The position numbers and the translations under genes were made by a program. This document shows positions 47,567 through 56,381 of a DNA stretch of 64,000 nt, one piece after another. The stretch comes from an uncultured Lachnospiraceae bacterium (lineage in GTDB: Bacteria > Bacillota > Clostridia > Lachnospirales > Lachnospiraceae). The notes under the pieces are model-generated. The model was given only the letters and a program-made list of their open reading frames with translations. It had not been told where the DNA came from and did not search any database. The stretch's first letter is position 1. Each line of letters opens with the position of its first letter. Location of the stretch: positions 1-64,000 of the forward strand of contig CAOKOL010000017.1 of the NCBI GenBank assembly GCA_948470335.1, read 5' to 3'.

Positions 47567-48925
47567 ATGAACATCATTATCGCAGGATGCGGAAAAGTGG
47601 GCGTCACCCTGGCAGAACAGCTACGGGCGGAAAATCATGAGATTACCATGGTAGATCTCGCCGCAGACCGGCTGGAACAGACCATGTCCCAGCTTGATAT
47701 CCAGGTGATTCCCGGAAATACCATCAACAACCGCACCCTGAAAGAAGCCGGCATCGAAGCCGCGGATCTGTTTATCGCAGTCACCGACCAGGACGAAATC
47801 AACCTGCTTAGCTGCCTGGTGGCCAGAAAAACCGGCGGCTGCCCTACCATCGCCAGAGTCCGGAACCCGGAATATAACCAGGAAATCGGACTGTTCAAGG
47901 ATGATATCGGTCTGGCCATGGTTATTAACCCGGAGCTGGCCACTGCCATGGAGATGACCCGTCTAATTCAGATTCCCTCTGCTATGGAGATTGATTCCTT
48001 TGCCAAAAACAAGGTGAACCTGATTAAATTTGTCGTTCCGGAACAATCGGTTCTGAACAACATGAAAATTGCCGACTGTCCCCGTAAAATTTCGGAGAAT
48101 GTGCTGTTCTGCGTCGTGGAGCGGCATAAACAGGTGATTATCCCCGACGGTAACTTTGTGCTGCAGAAAGACGACTCTGTGTCGGCCGTCGTTCCGTTAC
48201 ATAAAATATCTTCCTTTTTTTCCACATGCGGCATCCATACCAAAGCCATCCATAACGTGATGATCGCCGGCGGCGGCACCATTTCCTACTATCTGGCCAG
48301 TCTGCTGACGAAGATGAAAGTGTCGGTGAAAATCATTGAGAAGGATTTGGGACGCTGTCAGCATTTAAGCGAACTGCTTCCGGGCGCCATGATTATTCAG
48401 GGGGATGCCACGGACCGGCAGCTTTTGCTGGAGGAGGGGATCAAAAAGACAGACGCTTTTGTGTCTCTGACCGGCATAGACGAAGAAAACATCCTGCTCT
48501 CCCTCTACGGCAACAAGGCGTCCCAGGGCAAAATCATAACCAAATTAAACCGAATTTCTTTTGACGAGGTCATTGAGGACATTCCGCTGGGCAGCATCGT
48601 TTACCCCAAACATATTACGGCAGAAAGCATTCTGCGCTATGTACGCTCCCGGCAGAATTCCATCGGCAGCAACGTGGAATCCCTGTACCGCATGGCAAAC
48701 GGCCAGGTGGAGGCGCTGGAATTTATCGTCAAGGACCATTCCGGCATCACCGATATTCCGCTGCTGGAACTGAACCTGATTGACAATCTTCTGATCTGCT
48801 GCATCATCCGTAACGGCAGCCTGATCACCCCTTCCGGACGGGATGTGCTGAAAACAAACGATACGGTTATTATCGTCACGACCCATCTGGGACTGAACTG
48901 CTTACAGGAAATTGTAAGACAGTAA
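47567..48925 (+). CDS. trkA: Trk potassium uptake regulator TrkA
   Basis: 452 residues: two RCK units, each an NAD(H)-binding Rossmann domain plus a TrkA-C domain. First nucleotide site MNIIIAGCGKVGVTLAEQL with VDL; second site NVMIAGGGTISYYLASLL (about 225-245). It gates the TrkH channel encoded ten bases downstream. Start at the ATG at 47567 behind GAGGAGG; a longer frame exists without a site. Confidence 0.96.
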   Translation: MNIIIAGCGKVGVTLAEQLRAENHEITMVDLAADRLEQTMSQLDIQVIPGNTINNRTLKEAGIEAADLFIAVTDQDEINLLSCLVARKTGGCPTIARVRNPEYNQEIGLFKDDIGLAMVINPELATAMEMTRLIQIPSAMEIDSFAKNKVNLIKFVVPEQSVLNNMKIADCPRKISENVLFCVVERHKQVIIPDGNFVLQKDDSVSAVVPLHKISSFFSTCGIHTKAIHNVMIAGGGTISYYLASLLTKMKVSVKIIEKDLGRCQHLSELLPGAMIIQGDATDRQLLLEEGIKKTDAFVSLTGIDEENILLSLYGNKASQGKIITKLNRISFDEVIEDIPLGSIVYPKHITAESILRYVRSRQNSIGSNVESLYRMANGQVEALEFIVKDHSGITDIPLLELNLIDNLLICCIIRNGSLITPSGRDVLKTNDTVIIVTTHLGLNCLQEIVRQ

Positions 48926-48935
48926 AGAGGACACT

Positions 48936-50375
48936 ATGAATTTCGCAATTATTTTCTATATACTTGGCTCCGTAATTAAGATAGAAGGCATTCTGATGCT
49001 GTTTCCGGCGGCCGTGGCCGGTATTTACCGGGAAATGTCCGGAATGTGGTTTCTCCTCTGCGCCGCCGTCTGCATCGCCACCGGTTTTCTGATGTCCCGA
49101 AAACGGCCGGAAAACTGTGCGTTTTACGCCAAAGAAGGATTTATCATGGTGTCCTTAAGCTGGATCGTGCTCGGCCTGATCGGCGCTCTTCCTTTTACTT
49201 TAAGCGGGGAGATTCCTTTTTATATTGATGCCCTCTTTGAGATTATTTCCGGCTTTACCACCACAGGCTCCAGCATTCTGACGGATGTGGAGGCACTGGA
49301 TCACTGTATGCTGTTCTGGCGGAGCTTTTCTCACTGGATCGGCGGCATGGGCGTTCTAGTATTTGTTCTGGCTATCCTGCCGCTGGCCGGCGCCCAGAAT
49401 ATGTACCTGATGCGTACGGAAAGCCCCGGTCCCACCTTCGGCAAGCTGGTTCCCAAGTTGCAGCAGTCCGCACTGTTCCTCTACACGATTTATTTTGTCA
49501 TGTCAGGTATTGAGCTGCTGTTTCTGCTGGCCGGGCGTATGCCGGTCTTTGACGCGGTGTGTACGGTATTCGGTACGGCAGGTACCGGCGGATTTGGTAT
49601 CAAAAATACCAGCATTGCCGATTACAGCCCTTATCTGCAGGCTGTTATCACAATTTTTATGTTTTTGTTCGGTGTCAATTTTAACTTTTATTTTCTGATT
49701 ATTATCCGCAGAGTGAAGGATGCCTTTCGAATGGAAGAGGTCAGGTGGTATTTCTTTATATTCTCGGCGGCGGTACTGGCCATCGCAGTGAATCTGACTT
49801 CACTTTCCGGTCATTTTATTTCAAACCTGCACCATGCGGCGTTTCAGGTTTCCTCCGTAATGACCACCACCGGCTTTGCCACGGCGGATTTTAACCAGTG
49901 GCCTGTTTTTTCCAAAACCATTCTGGTTCTCACCATGTTTATCGGCGCCTGCGCAGGCAGTACCGGAGGCGGCATCAAGGTTTCCAGGTCCATTATATAC
50001 ATCAAATCCACGGCCAGGGAGCTGTCCATGCTGATCCATCCCAGAAGCGTGAAAGTGCTGAAGACGGACGGCAAAGCCATCGACGACGGAGTCATCCGCT
50101 CTGCCGGCGCATTTTTAATGTGCTATGTTCTGGTGTTTGCCGTGTCGGTTCTGCTGGTAAGCCTGGACGGCATGGACCCTTCCACCACATTTACCGCCGT
50201 TGCCGCAACAATCAACAATATCGGCCCCGGTCTGGAACAGGTGGGACCTACGGCCAATTTTTCTATTTTTACTCCGTTTTCCAAGCTGGTGCTGATGTTT
50301 GATATGCTGGCCGGAAGACTGGAAATTTTCCCGATGCTGCTGCTGTTCAGTCCGAGAACATGGAAACGGCATTAA
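48936..50375 (+). CDS. trkH: Trk potassium uptake protein TrkH
   Basis: 479-residue channel-type K+ transporter with four pore repeats: SGFTTTGSSIL, FGTAGTGGFG, SSVMTTTGFATADF and NNIGPGLEQVG carry the selectivity-filter glycines. Other blocks are FWRSFSHWIGGMGVLVF and ACAGSTGGGIKVSR. Works with TrkA. AGAGG precedes the ATG. Confidence 0.96.
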   Translation: MNFAIIFYILGSVIKIEGILMLFPAAVAGIYREMSGMWFLLCAAVCIATGFLMSRKRPENCAFYAKEGFIMVSLSWIVLGLIGALPFTLSGEIPFYIDALFEIISGFTTTGSSILTDVEALDHCMLFWRSFSHWIGGMGVLVFVLAILPLAGAQNMYLMRTESPGPTFGKLVPKLQQSALFLYTIYFVMSGIELLFLLAGRMPVFDAVCTVFGTAGTGGFGIKNTSIADYSPYLQAVITIFMFLFGVNFNFYFLIIIRRVKDAFRMEEVRWYFFIFSAAVLAIAVNLTSLSGHFISNLHHAAFQVSSVMTTTGFATADFNQWPVFSKTILVLTMFIGACAGSTGGGIKVSRSIIYIKSTARELSMLIHPRSVKVLKTDGKAIDDGVIRSAGAFLMCYVLVFAVSVLLVSLDGMDPSTTFTAVAATINNIGPGLEQVGPTANFSIFTPFSKLVLMFDMLAGRLEIFPMLLLFSPRTWKRH

Positions 50376-50415
50376 CTGAAAATCAAAACAGGACCAAATC
50401 AGGAGGTATTTTATC

Positions 50416-50613
50416 ATGAAAGTTACGTTGGATATGACCATTGAAGAAATTGTAAAGGCAGATTCCAGAGCTGCCGGCATTCTGGCAGACGAGGGCATGA
50501 ACTGTGTGTCCTGCGCTTCCGCTTCCGGCGAAAGTCTGAAAGAAGCGGCGGAGGGCCATGGTGTGGATCCGGTCATGCTGCTGCGGAAGCTGAATTTCAG
50601 GCTGAATATGTAG
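50416..50613 (+). CDS. DUF1858 domain protein
   Basis: 65 residues. The whole protein is a DUF1858 domain: MTIEEIVKADSRAAGILADEGMNCVSCAS, with two cysteines (C-x2-C) near residue 30, and a helical end. The domain is seen at the start of iron-sulfur repair (ScdA/Ric) and hybrid-cluster-linked proteins; function here unknown. AGGAGG precedes the ATG. It follows trkH by 40 bases and ends before a terminator, so it is probably part of the trk transcript. Confidence 0.85.
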   Translation: MKVTLDMTIEEIVKADSRAAGILADEGMNCVSCASASGESLKEAAEGHGVDPVMLLRKLNFRLNM

Positions 50614-50700
50614 GGCATGTCCTATTCCCGAAACACAATCCGCCAAAATATGTCTCCGGCGCATTTTGACGGATACTTCATCATCATCAAAGTTCCATTA

Positions 50701-50744
50701 AAAAACTCCTGTCCGTCAGCCTTGACCAAAACAGGAGTTTTTTA
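50701..50744. terminator. Rho-independent terminator after the trkAH-DUF1858 unit
   Basis: AAAAACTCCTGT pairs with ACAGGAGTTTTTT around an 18-base loop. It may also serve the converging CDF gene. Confidence 0.85.
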
Positions 50745-50872
50745 TTCAAAAAAGCCGACCCATAGTCCGCAGAAACATGCAGTATCCGCAAGACACACCC
50801 ATGACCTCAGATCTTGCCGCAGTGCTGACCGATAAAGGAGATGCCGCAGCTTCCACCGGACTCAGCAACAGG

Positions 50873-51799
50873 TCACACCTTCGCCGGATTCACATGCACC
50901 ATACAGTGCTTCACATCCGTAAATTCCCGCTCGATGGCATCATGGACGGTTTCGGCAATCCGGTGTGTCTCATTCAGCGTCTTTTCCCCGTCGGCGCAGA
51001 TTTCGATATCCACATAGATTTTCGAGCCGAATTTTCTGGTTCTCATCTCATCCAGACCAAGAACGTTCTGCACGGAAAGCACCACGCGGCGCATTTCTTC
51101 TTCTGTCCTGTCATCACAGGATTCATCCGTCATCTTCCGCACGGCATCAATAAAAATGTCCGCCGCCGCCTTGATAATAAACACACAGATTACCACACTG
51201 GCCACGGGATCAAGCACCGGAAAGCCCAGTCTGGCCCCCAGAATACCCGCAAAACTGCCGATCGAAGACATGGCGTCGGAACGGTGATGCCAGGCGTCCG
51301 CCATCAGCGCGCCGGATTTGATTTTTTTCGCCGCATGGCGGGTATACCAGTACATTCCTTCTTTTACCGCCACCGACACCAGCGCCATCACCAGAGCGAT
51401 CAGGCCGGGGACAGACAAATCCCCATAATCCCTCTCGACGATTTTGACAATGCCGCCATAACCGATCCCAAACCCCGTGAAGGCCAGAAATACGGCCAGA
51501 ATAATCGCCGCCACACATTCCATCCGCTCATGTCCATAGGGATGATTATGGTCGGACTTTTTCCTCGCCATTTTAACGCCCGCCATCACCACAAAAGTGC
51601 TGAGCACATCCGAAATCGAGTGAACCGCATCGGAAACCATGGCTCCCGACCGGCCCGCCAGTCCCGCGATCAGCTTAAACAGCGATAAAAGCACATTTAC
51701 AATAATGCTGTTTACGGAAACCCGCATCGCGATTTTTTCAGATACGTCTGTTTCCGGTTTCTGTTCCGTTTTAACGGCGTTTTCATTATGTTTTCCCAT
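50873..51799 (-). CDS. CDF-family metal cation exporter
   Basis: 308 residues, six membrane helices and a cytoplasmic C-terminal domain (about 215-308). Metal-site motifs H60-x3-D64 (SDAVHSISD) in TM2 and H171-x3-D175 (ADAWHHRSD) in TM5 are both present, and HNHPYGHERME follows TM2. A NiCo-type riboswitch lies directly upstream, so I infer export of Ni2+/Co2+ (or Fe2+). The start is the ATG at 51799 behind AGGAGG with eight bases of spacing; the open frame runs 27 codons further without a site. Confidence 0.93.
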   Translation of the reverse strand: MGKHNENAVKTEQKPETDVSEKIAMRVSVNSIIVNVLLSLFKLIAGLAGRSGAMVSDAVHSISDVLSTFVVMAGVKMARKKSDHNHPYGHERMECVAAIILAVFLAFTGFGIGYGGIVKIVERDYGDLSVPGLIALVMALVSVAVKEGMYWYTRHAAKKIKSGALMADAWHHRSDAMSSIGSFAGILGARLGFPVLDPVASVVICVFIIKAAADIFIDAVRKMTDESCDDRTEEEMRRVVLSVQNVLGLDEMRTRKFGSKIYVDIEICADGEKTLNETHRIAETVHDAIEREFTDVKHCMVHVNPAKV

Positions 51800-51943
51800 C
51801 TTCATTACCTCCTGATTCAGTTCCGCAAAAACCGCCGCCGCGCCTGAACCCGGCCCGATACATGGCTTCTGCCGATCCATTGGATTATAAGTCTTCTGGG
51901 CACTTCATAACTGAAAATCGTCAATACATACGGTATATTCCGC

Positions 51944-51973
51944 AAAAAAACCAGGCATCTACATCCGCCTGGT
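51944..51973 (-). terminator. Intrinsic terminator of the NiCo riboswitch expression platform
   Basis: On the minus strand ACCAGGC pairs with GCCTGGT around ten bases, followed by seven T. It lies between the aptamer and the CDF gene and would stop transcription when no metal is bound. Confidence 0.85.
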
Positions 51974-52000
51974 TCGCTTTCGCAAAAAATTCTGCGGAAC

Positions 52001-52090
52001 ATACACTGTCCCACAGATAAATACCCTGTTCATCTGCTGCCATTCTCATAGCCCGGCTACGCACTTTTTATGCTGCCTGATCAGTTTGTA
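52001..52090 (-). promoter_or_regulatory. NiCo (czcD) riboswitch aptamer
   Basis: Read on the minus strand, the blocks of the NiCo aptamer occur in order: ACTGATCAGGCA, a small hairpin GCAT...GTGC, TAGCCGGGCTA...TGGCAGC, CAGATGA...ATCTG, and GTGGGACAGT. P1 is ACTG/CAGT, P2 the GCAT hairpin, P3 AGCC/GGC, P4 CAGAT/ATCTG. This agrees with the crystallised Erysipelotrichaceae RNA in all conserved purine-rich junctions. These switches bind Ni2+/Co2+ (Fe2+ was also reported) and turn on CDF exporters; the gene downstream is one. A terminator follows. Confidence 0.93.
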
Positions 52091-52125
52091 CTGTAGATTG
52101 TATGCAGTGCAAAGAGATTGCTCTT

Positions 52126-52154
52126 ACTATACTATACTACGCACAAAAAGGCAA
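52126..52154 (-). promoter_or_regulatory. Putative promoter of the riboswitch-CDF transcript
   Basis: On the minus strand TTGCCT, 17 bases, TATAGT. Transcription would start near 52119, about 30 bases before the aptamer. Confidence 0.6.
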
Positions 52155-52172
52155 GGGGTTCGTCGTCAGCTT

Positions 52173-53255
52173 TCAAAACTTTTTTAAAAATACTGTTTCA
52201 AATGCCTCCACAATCAGCTCCACTGCCTGATCCGGCGTTTCCGCTCCGCCGGCGGCCAGAGGCTCCTCCATGCCCATCCCTGCCAAAAGATCCGATACGG
52301 CTTCCAAAGCTTCCGGCACCTCCAAAAGCCCCCAGTCCATCTGATCAATGGCATGGGCAATAAAAGAGGCTTTTGTCACCATCCCGCCTTCTGCGGCCCG
52401 TTCTTCCAGCAGTGCGGAAAATCTGGCTCTGTCCATGGCCAAAGCCCCCAGTTCCTGTACATATCTGCGATACAGGCCGGCTTCGCTGACGCCAAACCGG
52501 GACAGACGTCTGATTACATTGTGCTGCCGCTCCGCATCCAGTTTTGTCTGTAAATACAAAGCCCTCTTTACCGCCGGCTTCACCGCTTTCCCGATCAGTT
52601 CTCCCAGCTTGCTGTGTTTTCCCGCATCGGTCAGATACATCTCCGATTCCATATCCGCCGTCACAATGGTCCCGTCTGTTCCGGAGCCGGTGGCAAGTCC
52701 TCTGGAAGAACGGCTTTCCGCCATCAGTTCCTGAACGGCGGCGGTTTTTGCCTCGGTGCAGGTGACAAGAGCGCGGGCCATGGCTCCCTCCGATAAATCC
52801 GCATTCACACAGAGAAGAATGTTTATGGTACCCATCCGGTATTCCGGGGCCACCGCACTGTTCTCAATCCACGTGGCCGGATCGCCCGCCCGGCCTCCGT
52901 TTACCTCGATTCCCCCTGTCACAATCGCCGTGACGGCAAGTTTTTCAAACCGCTCCGTGCAGATCGCCGCATGATCCATGCTGGCCGCCGTTTCCAGCCC
53001 TGCCGTAGTTTCCAGGTCCAGACCAATTTCCTCAATCGTACGCATCATATGCTCCCGGTAAGTCTTTCCCTTCATCTCGGCCGAACACCCCACGCCCGGA
53101 TTGCAGTCGTGATTGAACACCGTCTTCAAATCCGTACGGTATCCGCCGTTATAGGGCGCAGTACTGAGCACCCGCCGTTTTCCTTTGAACGGGATGACAA
53201 TATTATAATCAAAACGATGCACCTCATCCCCACAGGGAAGGTCGTAAATTTTCAC
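52173..53255 (-). CDS. cbiZ: CbiZ-like adenosylcobinamide amidohydrolase
   Basis: 360 residues. The CbiZ domain (about 1-225) shows VTAIVTGGIEVNGGRAGDP, GTINILLCVNADLSEGAMARAL, TCTEAKTAAVQELMAESR and GLATGSGTDGTIV. It cleaves the amide bond of cobinamide to salvage cobyric acid. The extra C-terminal part of about 130 residues (helical, VKRALYLQTKLDAERQHNVI and further) is longer than in archaeal CbiZ. The start is the GTG at 53255, eight bases behind AGGAGG; earlier codons would run through a strong stem. It lies next to purD on the same strand and may share its transcript. Confidence 0.88.
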   Translation of the reverse strand: MKIYDLPCGDEVHRFDYNIVIPFKGKRRVLSTAPYNGGYRTDLKTVFNHDCNPGVGCSAEMKGKTYREHMMRTIEEIGLDLETTAGLETAASMDHAAICTERFEKLAVTAIVTGGIEVNGGRAGDPATWIENSAVAPEYRMGTINILLCVNADLSEGAMARALVTCTEAKTAAVQELMAESRSSRGLATGSGTDGTIVTADMESEMYLTDAGKHSKLGELIGKAVKPAVKRALYLQTKLDAERQHNVIRRLSRFGVSEAGLYRRYVQELGALAMDRARFSALLEERAAEGGMVTKASFIAHAIDQMDWGLLEVPEALEAVSDLLAGMGMEEPLAAGGAETPDQAVELIVEAFETVFLKKF

Positions 53256-53295
53256 CGATCTGTCCTCCTGAACCCGCCAAAACATAGGATACAAA

Positions 53296-53318
53296 TCGGC
53301 GGCCGCTGTGGCCGCCGA
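53296..53318. other. Strong 9-bp stem between purD and cbiZ
   Basis: TCGGCGGCC and GGCCGCCGA around a five-base loop. On the minus strand the T tract precedes rather than follows it, so it is not a normal terminator for purD; it could act as a processing or attenuation element. Confidence 0.4.
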
Positions 53319-53324
53319 AAAAAA

Positions 53325-54599
53325 CTATGCCTCGTCTATCGCTTTTCCGATATCGCTTCTGCAATACTTATTGTCAAAGTCAATCCACCGAACCGCCTCG
53401 TAAGCATTGGCTCTGGCTTTATGCAGGTCCGCGCCGGTGGCTGTTACGCCCAGCACCCGTCCTCCGTTGGTGACAATCTGGCCGTTGTCCCATCTGGTTC
53501 CGGCATGGAATACCCAGCGTCCTTCTTTCTCCTCGAAAGTTTCCAGTCCTTTGATGGGATATCCTTTCTCATAAGACACGGGATAACCGTCGGAAGCCAG
53601 CACCACACAGACCGCCGCATTGTCTTCAAATTCCAGTTCGATCCGGGACAATGTACCGTCAATACAGGACTCAAACAGGTCCACAATATCATTTTTCATC
53701 CTGGGAATCACCACCTGGGCTTCCGGGTCACCGAAACGGGCGTTGTACTCCAGTACCCTGGGGCCTTTTTCCGTCAGCATTAACCCGAAGAAAATAATTC
53801 CCTTAAAGGGCCTTCCCTCGGCTTTCATGGCGTCTACGGTAGGCTGGTAAATATATTTTTTACAGAATTCGTCCACCTCTGCCGTGTAAAAAGGACTGGG
53901 GGAAAAGGTTCCCATACCGCCGGTATTCAGGCCCTGGTCACCGTCTTTGGCCCGCTTATGATCCTGCGCGGAGGTCATAATCCGGATGGTTTCGCCATCT
54001 ACGAAGGAGAGTACGGACACCTCCCGTCCGGTCATAAATTCTTCAATCACCAGTTTATTCCCCGCAGTACCAAACTTCTTATCCAGCATAATCTCTTTTA
54101 CGCCGTCTTTCGCTTCTTCCCGCGTATTGCAGATCAGAACACCTTTTCCCAGCGCCAGACCGTCCGCTTTCAGAACGATCGGGAAAGATGCCTCGTTCTC
54201 CAGATAACAGAGAGCGGCGTCCGCATACTCAAACACCTCATATGCCGCCGTGGGAATCCGGTATTTTTTCATCAGATCTTTGGAAAATGCTTTAGAGCCT
54301 TCCAGTACCGCCGCGTTTTTTCTGGGACCGAACACCCGCAGACCTGCGGCTTCAAAAGCGTCCACCACACCGGCCACCAAGGGATCATCCATTCCTACCA
54401 CGGTCAGGTCGATCTCCTTTTCCTTTGCAAAATCCACCAGTCTGTCAATTTCCATCGCCCCAATAGGAACGCACTCTGCCAGCCGGCTGATTCCCGCATT
54501 GCCCGGCGCACAGTAAATTTTGCTGACCCGGCTGCTCTGCGCCACCTTCCAGGCGATGGCATGTTCCCTGCCGCCGCTGCCTATAATCAAAACCTTCAT
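53325..54599 (-). CDS. purD: Phosphoribosylamine-glycine ligase (GARS)
   Basis: 424 residues, second step of purine synthesis. ATP-grasp fold: VLIIGSGGREHAIAWK, GPRKNAAVLEGSKAFSKDLM, LVIEEFMTGREVSVLSF and VLEYNARFGDPEAQVV. AGGAG precedes the ATG. Last of the pur genes here; a short repeat copy sits between it and purN. Confidence 0.96.
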   Translation of the reverse strand: MKVLIIGSGGREHAIAWKVAQSSRVSKIYCAPGNAGISRLAECVPIGAMEIDRLVDFAKEKEIDLTVVGMDDPLVAGVVDAFEAAGLRVFGPRKNAAVLEGSKAFSKDLMKKYRIPTAAYEVFEYADAALCYLENEASFPIVLKADGLALGKGVLICNTREEAKDGVKEIMLDKKFGTAGNKLVIEEFMTGREVSVLSFVDGETIRIMTSAQDHKRAKDGDQGLNTGGMGTFSPSPFYTAEVDEFCKKYIYQPTVDAMKAEGRPFKGIIFFGLMLTEKGPRVLEYNARFGDPEAQVVIPRMKNDIVDLFESCIDGTLSRIELEFEDNAAVCVVLASDGYPVSYEKGYPIKGLETFEEKEGRWVFHAGTRWDNGQIVTNGGRVLGVTATGADLHKARANAYEAVRWIDFDNKYCRSDIGKAIDEA

Positions 54600-54623
54600 C
54601 TTTCTTTTTCTCCTAAGTTAGAG

Positions 54624-54690
54624 TTCCGCTTCGTCCCTTCCGCGCCCGTAAATCCTTCCGTAAGCATCAGGGGACTGCCGCTGTTTTGCA
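54624..54690. repeat. Derivative copy of the modular repeat between purN and purD
   Basis: Head-like agttccgcttcgtccc, middle block cgtaaatccttccg, then tail-like ggactgccgctgtttt. It is intermediate in length between the short and the 104-bp forms. Confidence 0.6.
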
Positions 54691-54705
54691 GTTCCTCTCT
54701 TTTTC

Positions 54706-55314
54706 CTATAACCGGCCCATCGCCTCTTTTTTACAGGCCAGCATATGGATGGCCTGAGGCAGAATAATCCACTCTGCCTGTTCCATCACCCGGCGCTGCA
54801 AAAGCTCCGGCGTGTCTCCCGGCTCTACTTCCACCGCCTTCTGCAGAAGAATCGGACCGGTATCGGTTCCCTCGTCCACATAGTGAACCGTGGCGCCTGT
54901 TACCTTTACCCCTCTGGCCAGCGCCGCCTCATGGACTTTCAGCCCATAATAACCCACACCGCAGAAAGAAGGAATCAAAGACGGATGAACATTAATGATC
55001 CGGCCCGGATAGGCCTGTACCATCTTCGGCGGAATCTTTACCAGATATCCGGCCAGCACGATCAGATCCGGCTCATATTCCGCCAGTTTATTCAGCAGCG
55101 CCTGATGAAATTCCTCTCTTGTCCCGAACGTTCCGGGAGAGACACAGCAGGCGTCGATGCCGTTGGCTCTGGCTCTGGCCAGGGCGTAAGCGCTCTCATT
55201 GTTGCTGATTACCACGGCCAGCTCCGTATGTTGCACCGTACCGTTCTTAACCGCGTCAATAATCGCCTGCAGGTTGGTTCCGCCGCCGGATACCAGCACC
55301 GCTGCCCTTAACAT
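54706..55314 (-). CDS. purN: Phosphoribosylglycinamide formyltransferase
   Basis: 202 residues. Formyl-THF-dependent GART: LVSGGGTNLQAIIDA, LIVLAGYLVKIP and the catalytic NVHPSLIPSF (Asn, His), then HYVDEGTDTGPIL with the catalytic Asp. It overlaps the end of purM by seven bases. Length is normal. Confidence 0.96.
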   Translation of the reverse strand: MLRAAVLVSGGGTNLQAIIDAVKNGTVQHTELAVVISNNESAYALARARANGIDACCVSPGTFGTREEFHQALLNKLAEYEPDLIVLAGYLVKIPPKMVQAYPGRIINVHPSLIPSFCGVGYYGLKVHEAALARGVKVTGATVHYVDEGTDTGPILLQKAVEVEPGDTPELLQRRVMEQAEWIILPQAIHMLACKKEAMGRL

Positions 55315-56333
55315 AAGATGACTCCTTTTTCTCCTGCTTTCACGGAACCGATCACATAAGGCGTTTCGCCGGCCTCTTTGATGGCTTCCATGGCAGCGTC
55401 TTTTGCCGCCGGGTCCACGGCAACCACCATGCCGATGCCCATATTAAAGGTATTGTACATGGCGTGTTCTTCCACCTGGCCCCGTTCTGCAATCAAAGCG
55501 AAAACAGGAGGCACCGGATAGCTGGACTTCTCAATCACCGCGCAGATACCTTCCGGCAGCATTCTGGGCACATTCTCATAAAAACCGCCGCCGGTGATAT
55601 GGCTGCATGCTTTTACCCGTACGCCTGCCTCTTTCAGAGATCTCAAAGCTTTTACATAAATTTTGGTAGGCGCCAGCAGCACGTCTCCCAGTGTTCCTCC
55701 CAAACTGTCATAATAGGTGGACAGGCTTTCTTTCGTCATGTCAAATACTTTGCGTACCAGAGAAAAGCCATTGCTGTGAACGCCGGAAGACGCCATACCG
55801 ATCAGCACGTCTCCTGCTTTTAAATCTGCGCCGCTGATCAGGTTTTTCTCATCGGCCACGCCCACCGCAAAACCAGCCAGGTCGTATTCATCCACAGGAT
55901 AAAATCCCGGCATCTCTGCCGTCTCACCGCCGATCAGCGCCGCGCCTGCCTGACGGCAGCCTTCCGCCACGCCGCTTACGATCTCCGCTATCTTTTCCGG
56001 ATCATTTTTACCGCAGGCTATGTAATCCAGGAAAAACAGCGGCTCTCCCCCTGCACAGGCCACGTCGTTGACGCACATTGCCACACAGTCGATGCCGATG
56101 GTATTATGCCGGTCCATCAGAAAAGCCAGTTTCAGCTTCGTTCCCACGCCGTCCGTTCCCGACAGCAGAACAGGCTTTTCCATCGTTTTAAAACTTTCCA
56201 TGGAAAATGCGCCGGAAAAACCGCCCAGCCCGGACAGCACCTCCGGCCTCATGGTCGTCTGCACATGCTTCTTCATCAATTCCACTGACTTATAGCCAGC
56301 CTCAATATCTACTCCGGAATTTTTATAATCCAC
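55308..56333 (-). CDS. purM: Phosphoribosylformylglycinamidine cyclo-ligase
   Basis: 341 residues, AIR synthetase. Opens MDYKNSGVDIEAGYKSVELMK, then LLSGTDGVGTKLKLAF, GGETAEMPGFY, and ACSHITGGGFYENVPRMLPEG. GTG start at 56333, eight bases behind AGGAGG. Between purE and purN. Confidence 0.97.
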   Translation of the reverse strand: MDYKNSGVDIEAGYKSVELMKKHVQTTMRPEVLSGLGGFSGAFSMESFKTMEKPVLLSGTDGVGTKLKLAFLMDRHNTIGIDCVAMCVNDVACAGGEPLFFLDYIACGKNDPEKIAEIVSGVAEGCRQAGAALIGGETAEMPGFYPVDEYDLAGFAVGVADEKNLISGADLKAGDVLIGMASSGVHSNGFSLVRKVFDMTKESLSTYYDSLGGTLGDVLLAPTKIYVKALRSLKEAGVRVKACSHITGGGFYENVPRMLPEGICAVIEKSSYPVPPVFALIAERGQVEEHAMYNTFNMGIGMVVAVDPAAKDAAMEAIKEAGETPYVIGSVKAGEKGVILC

Positions 56334-56352
56334 AATTGATTCCTCCTAATTT

Positions 56353-56381
56353 AGCTCCGATACAGCTTTTCCGCTGTTTTT
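56353..56381. repeat. Minimal copy of the modular repeat between purE and purM
   Basis: Head-like agctccgatacagc fused to tail-like ttccgctgttttt. Very short, so support is modest. Confidence 0.4.
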
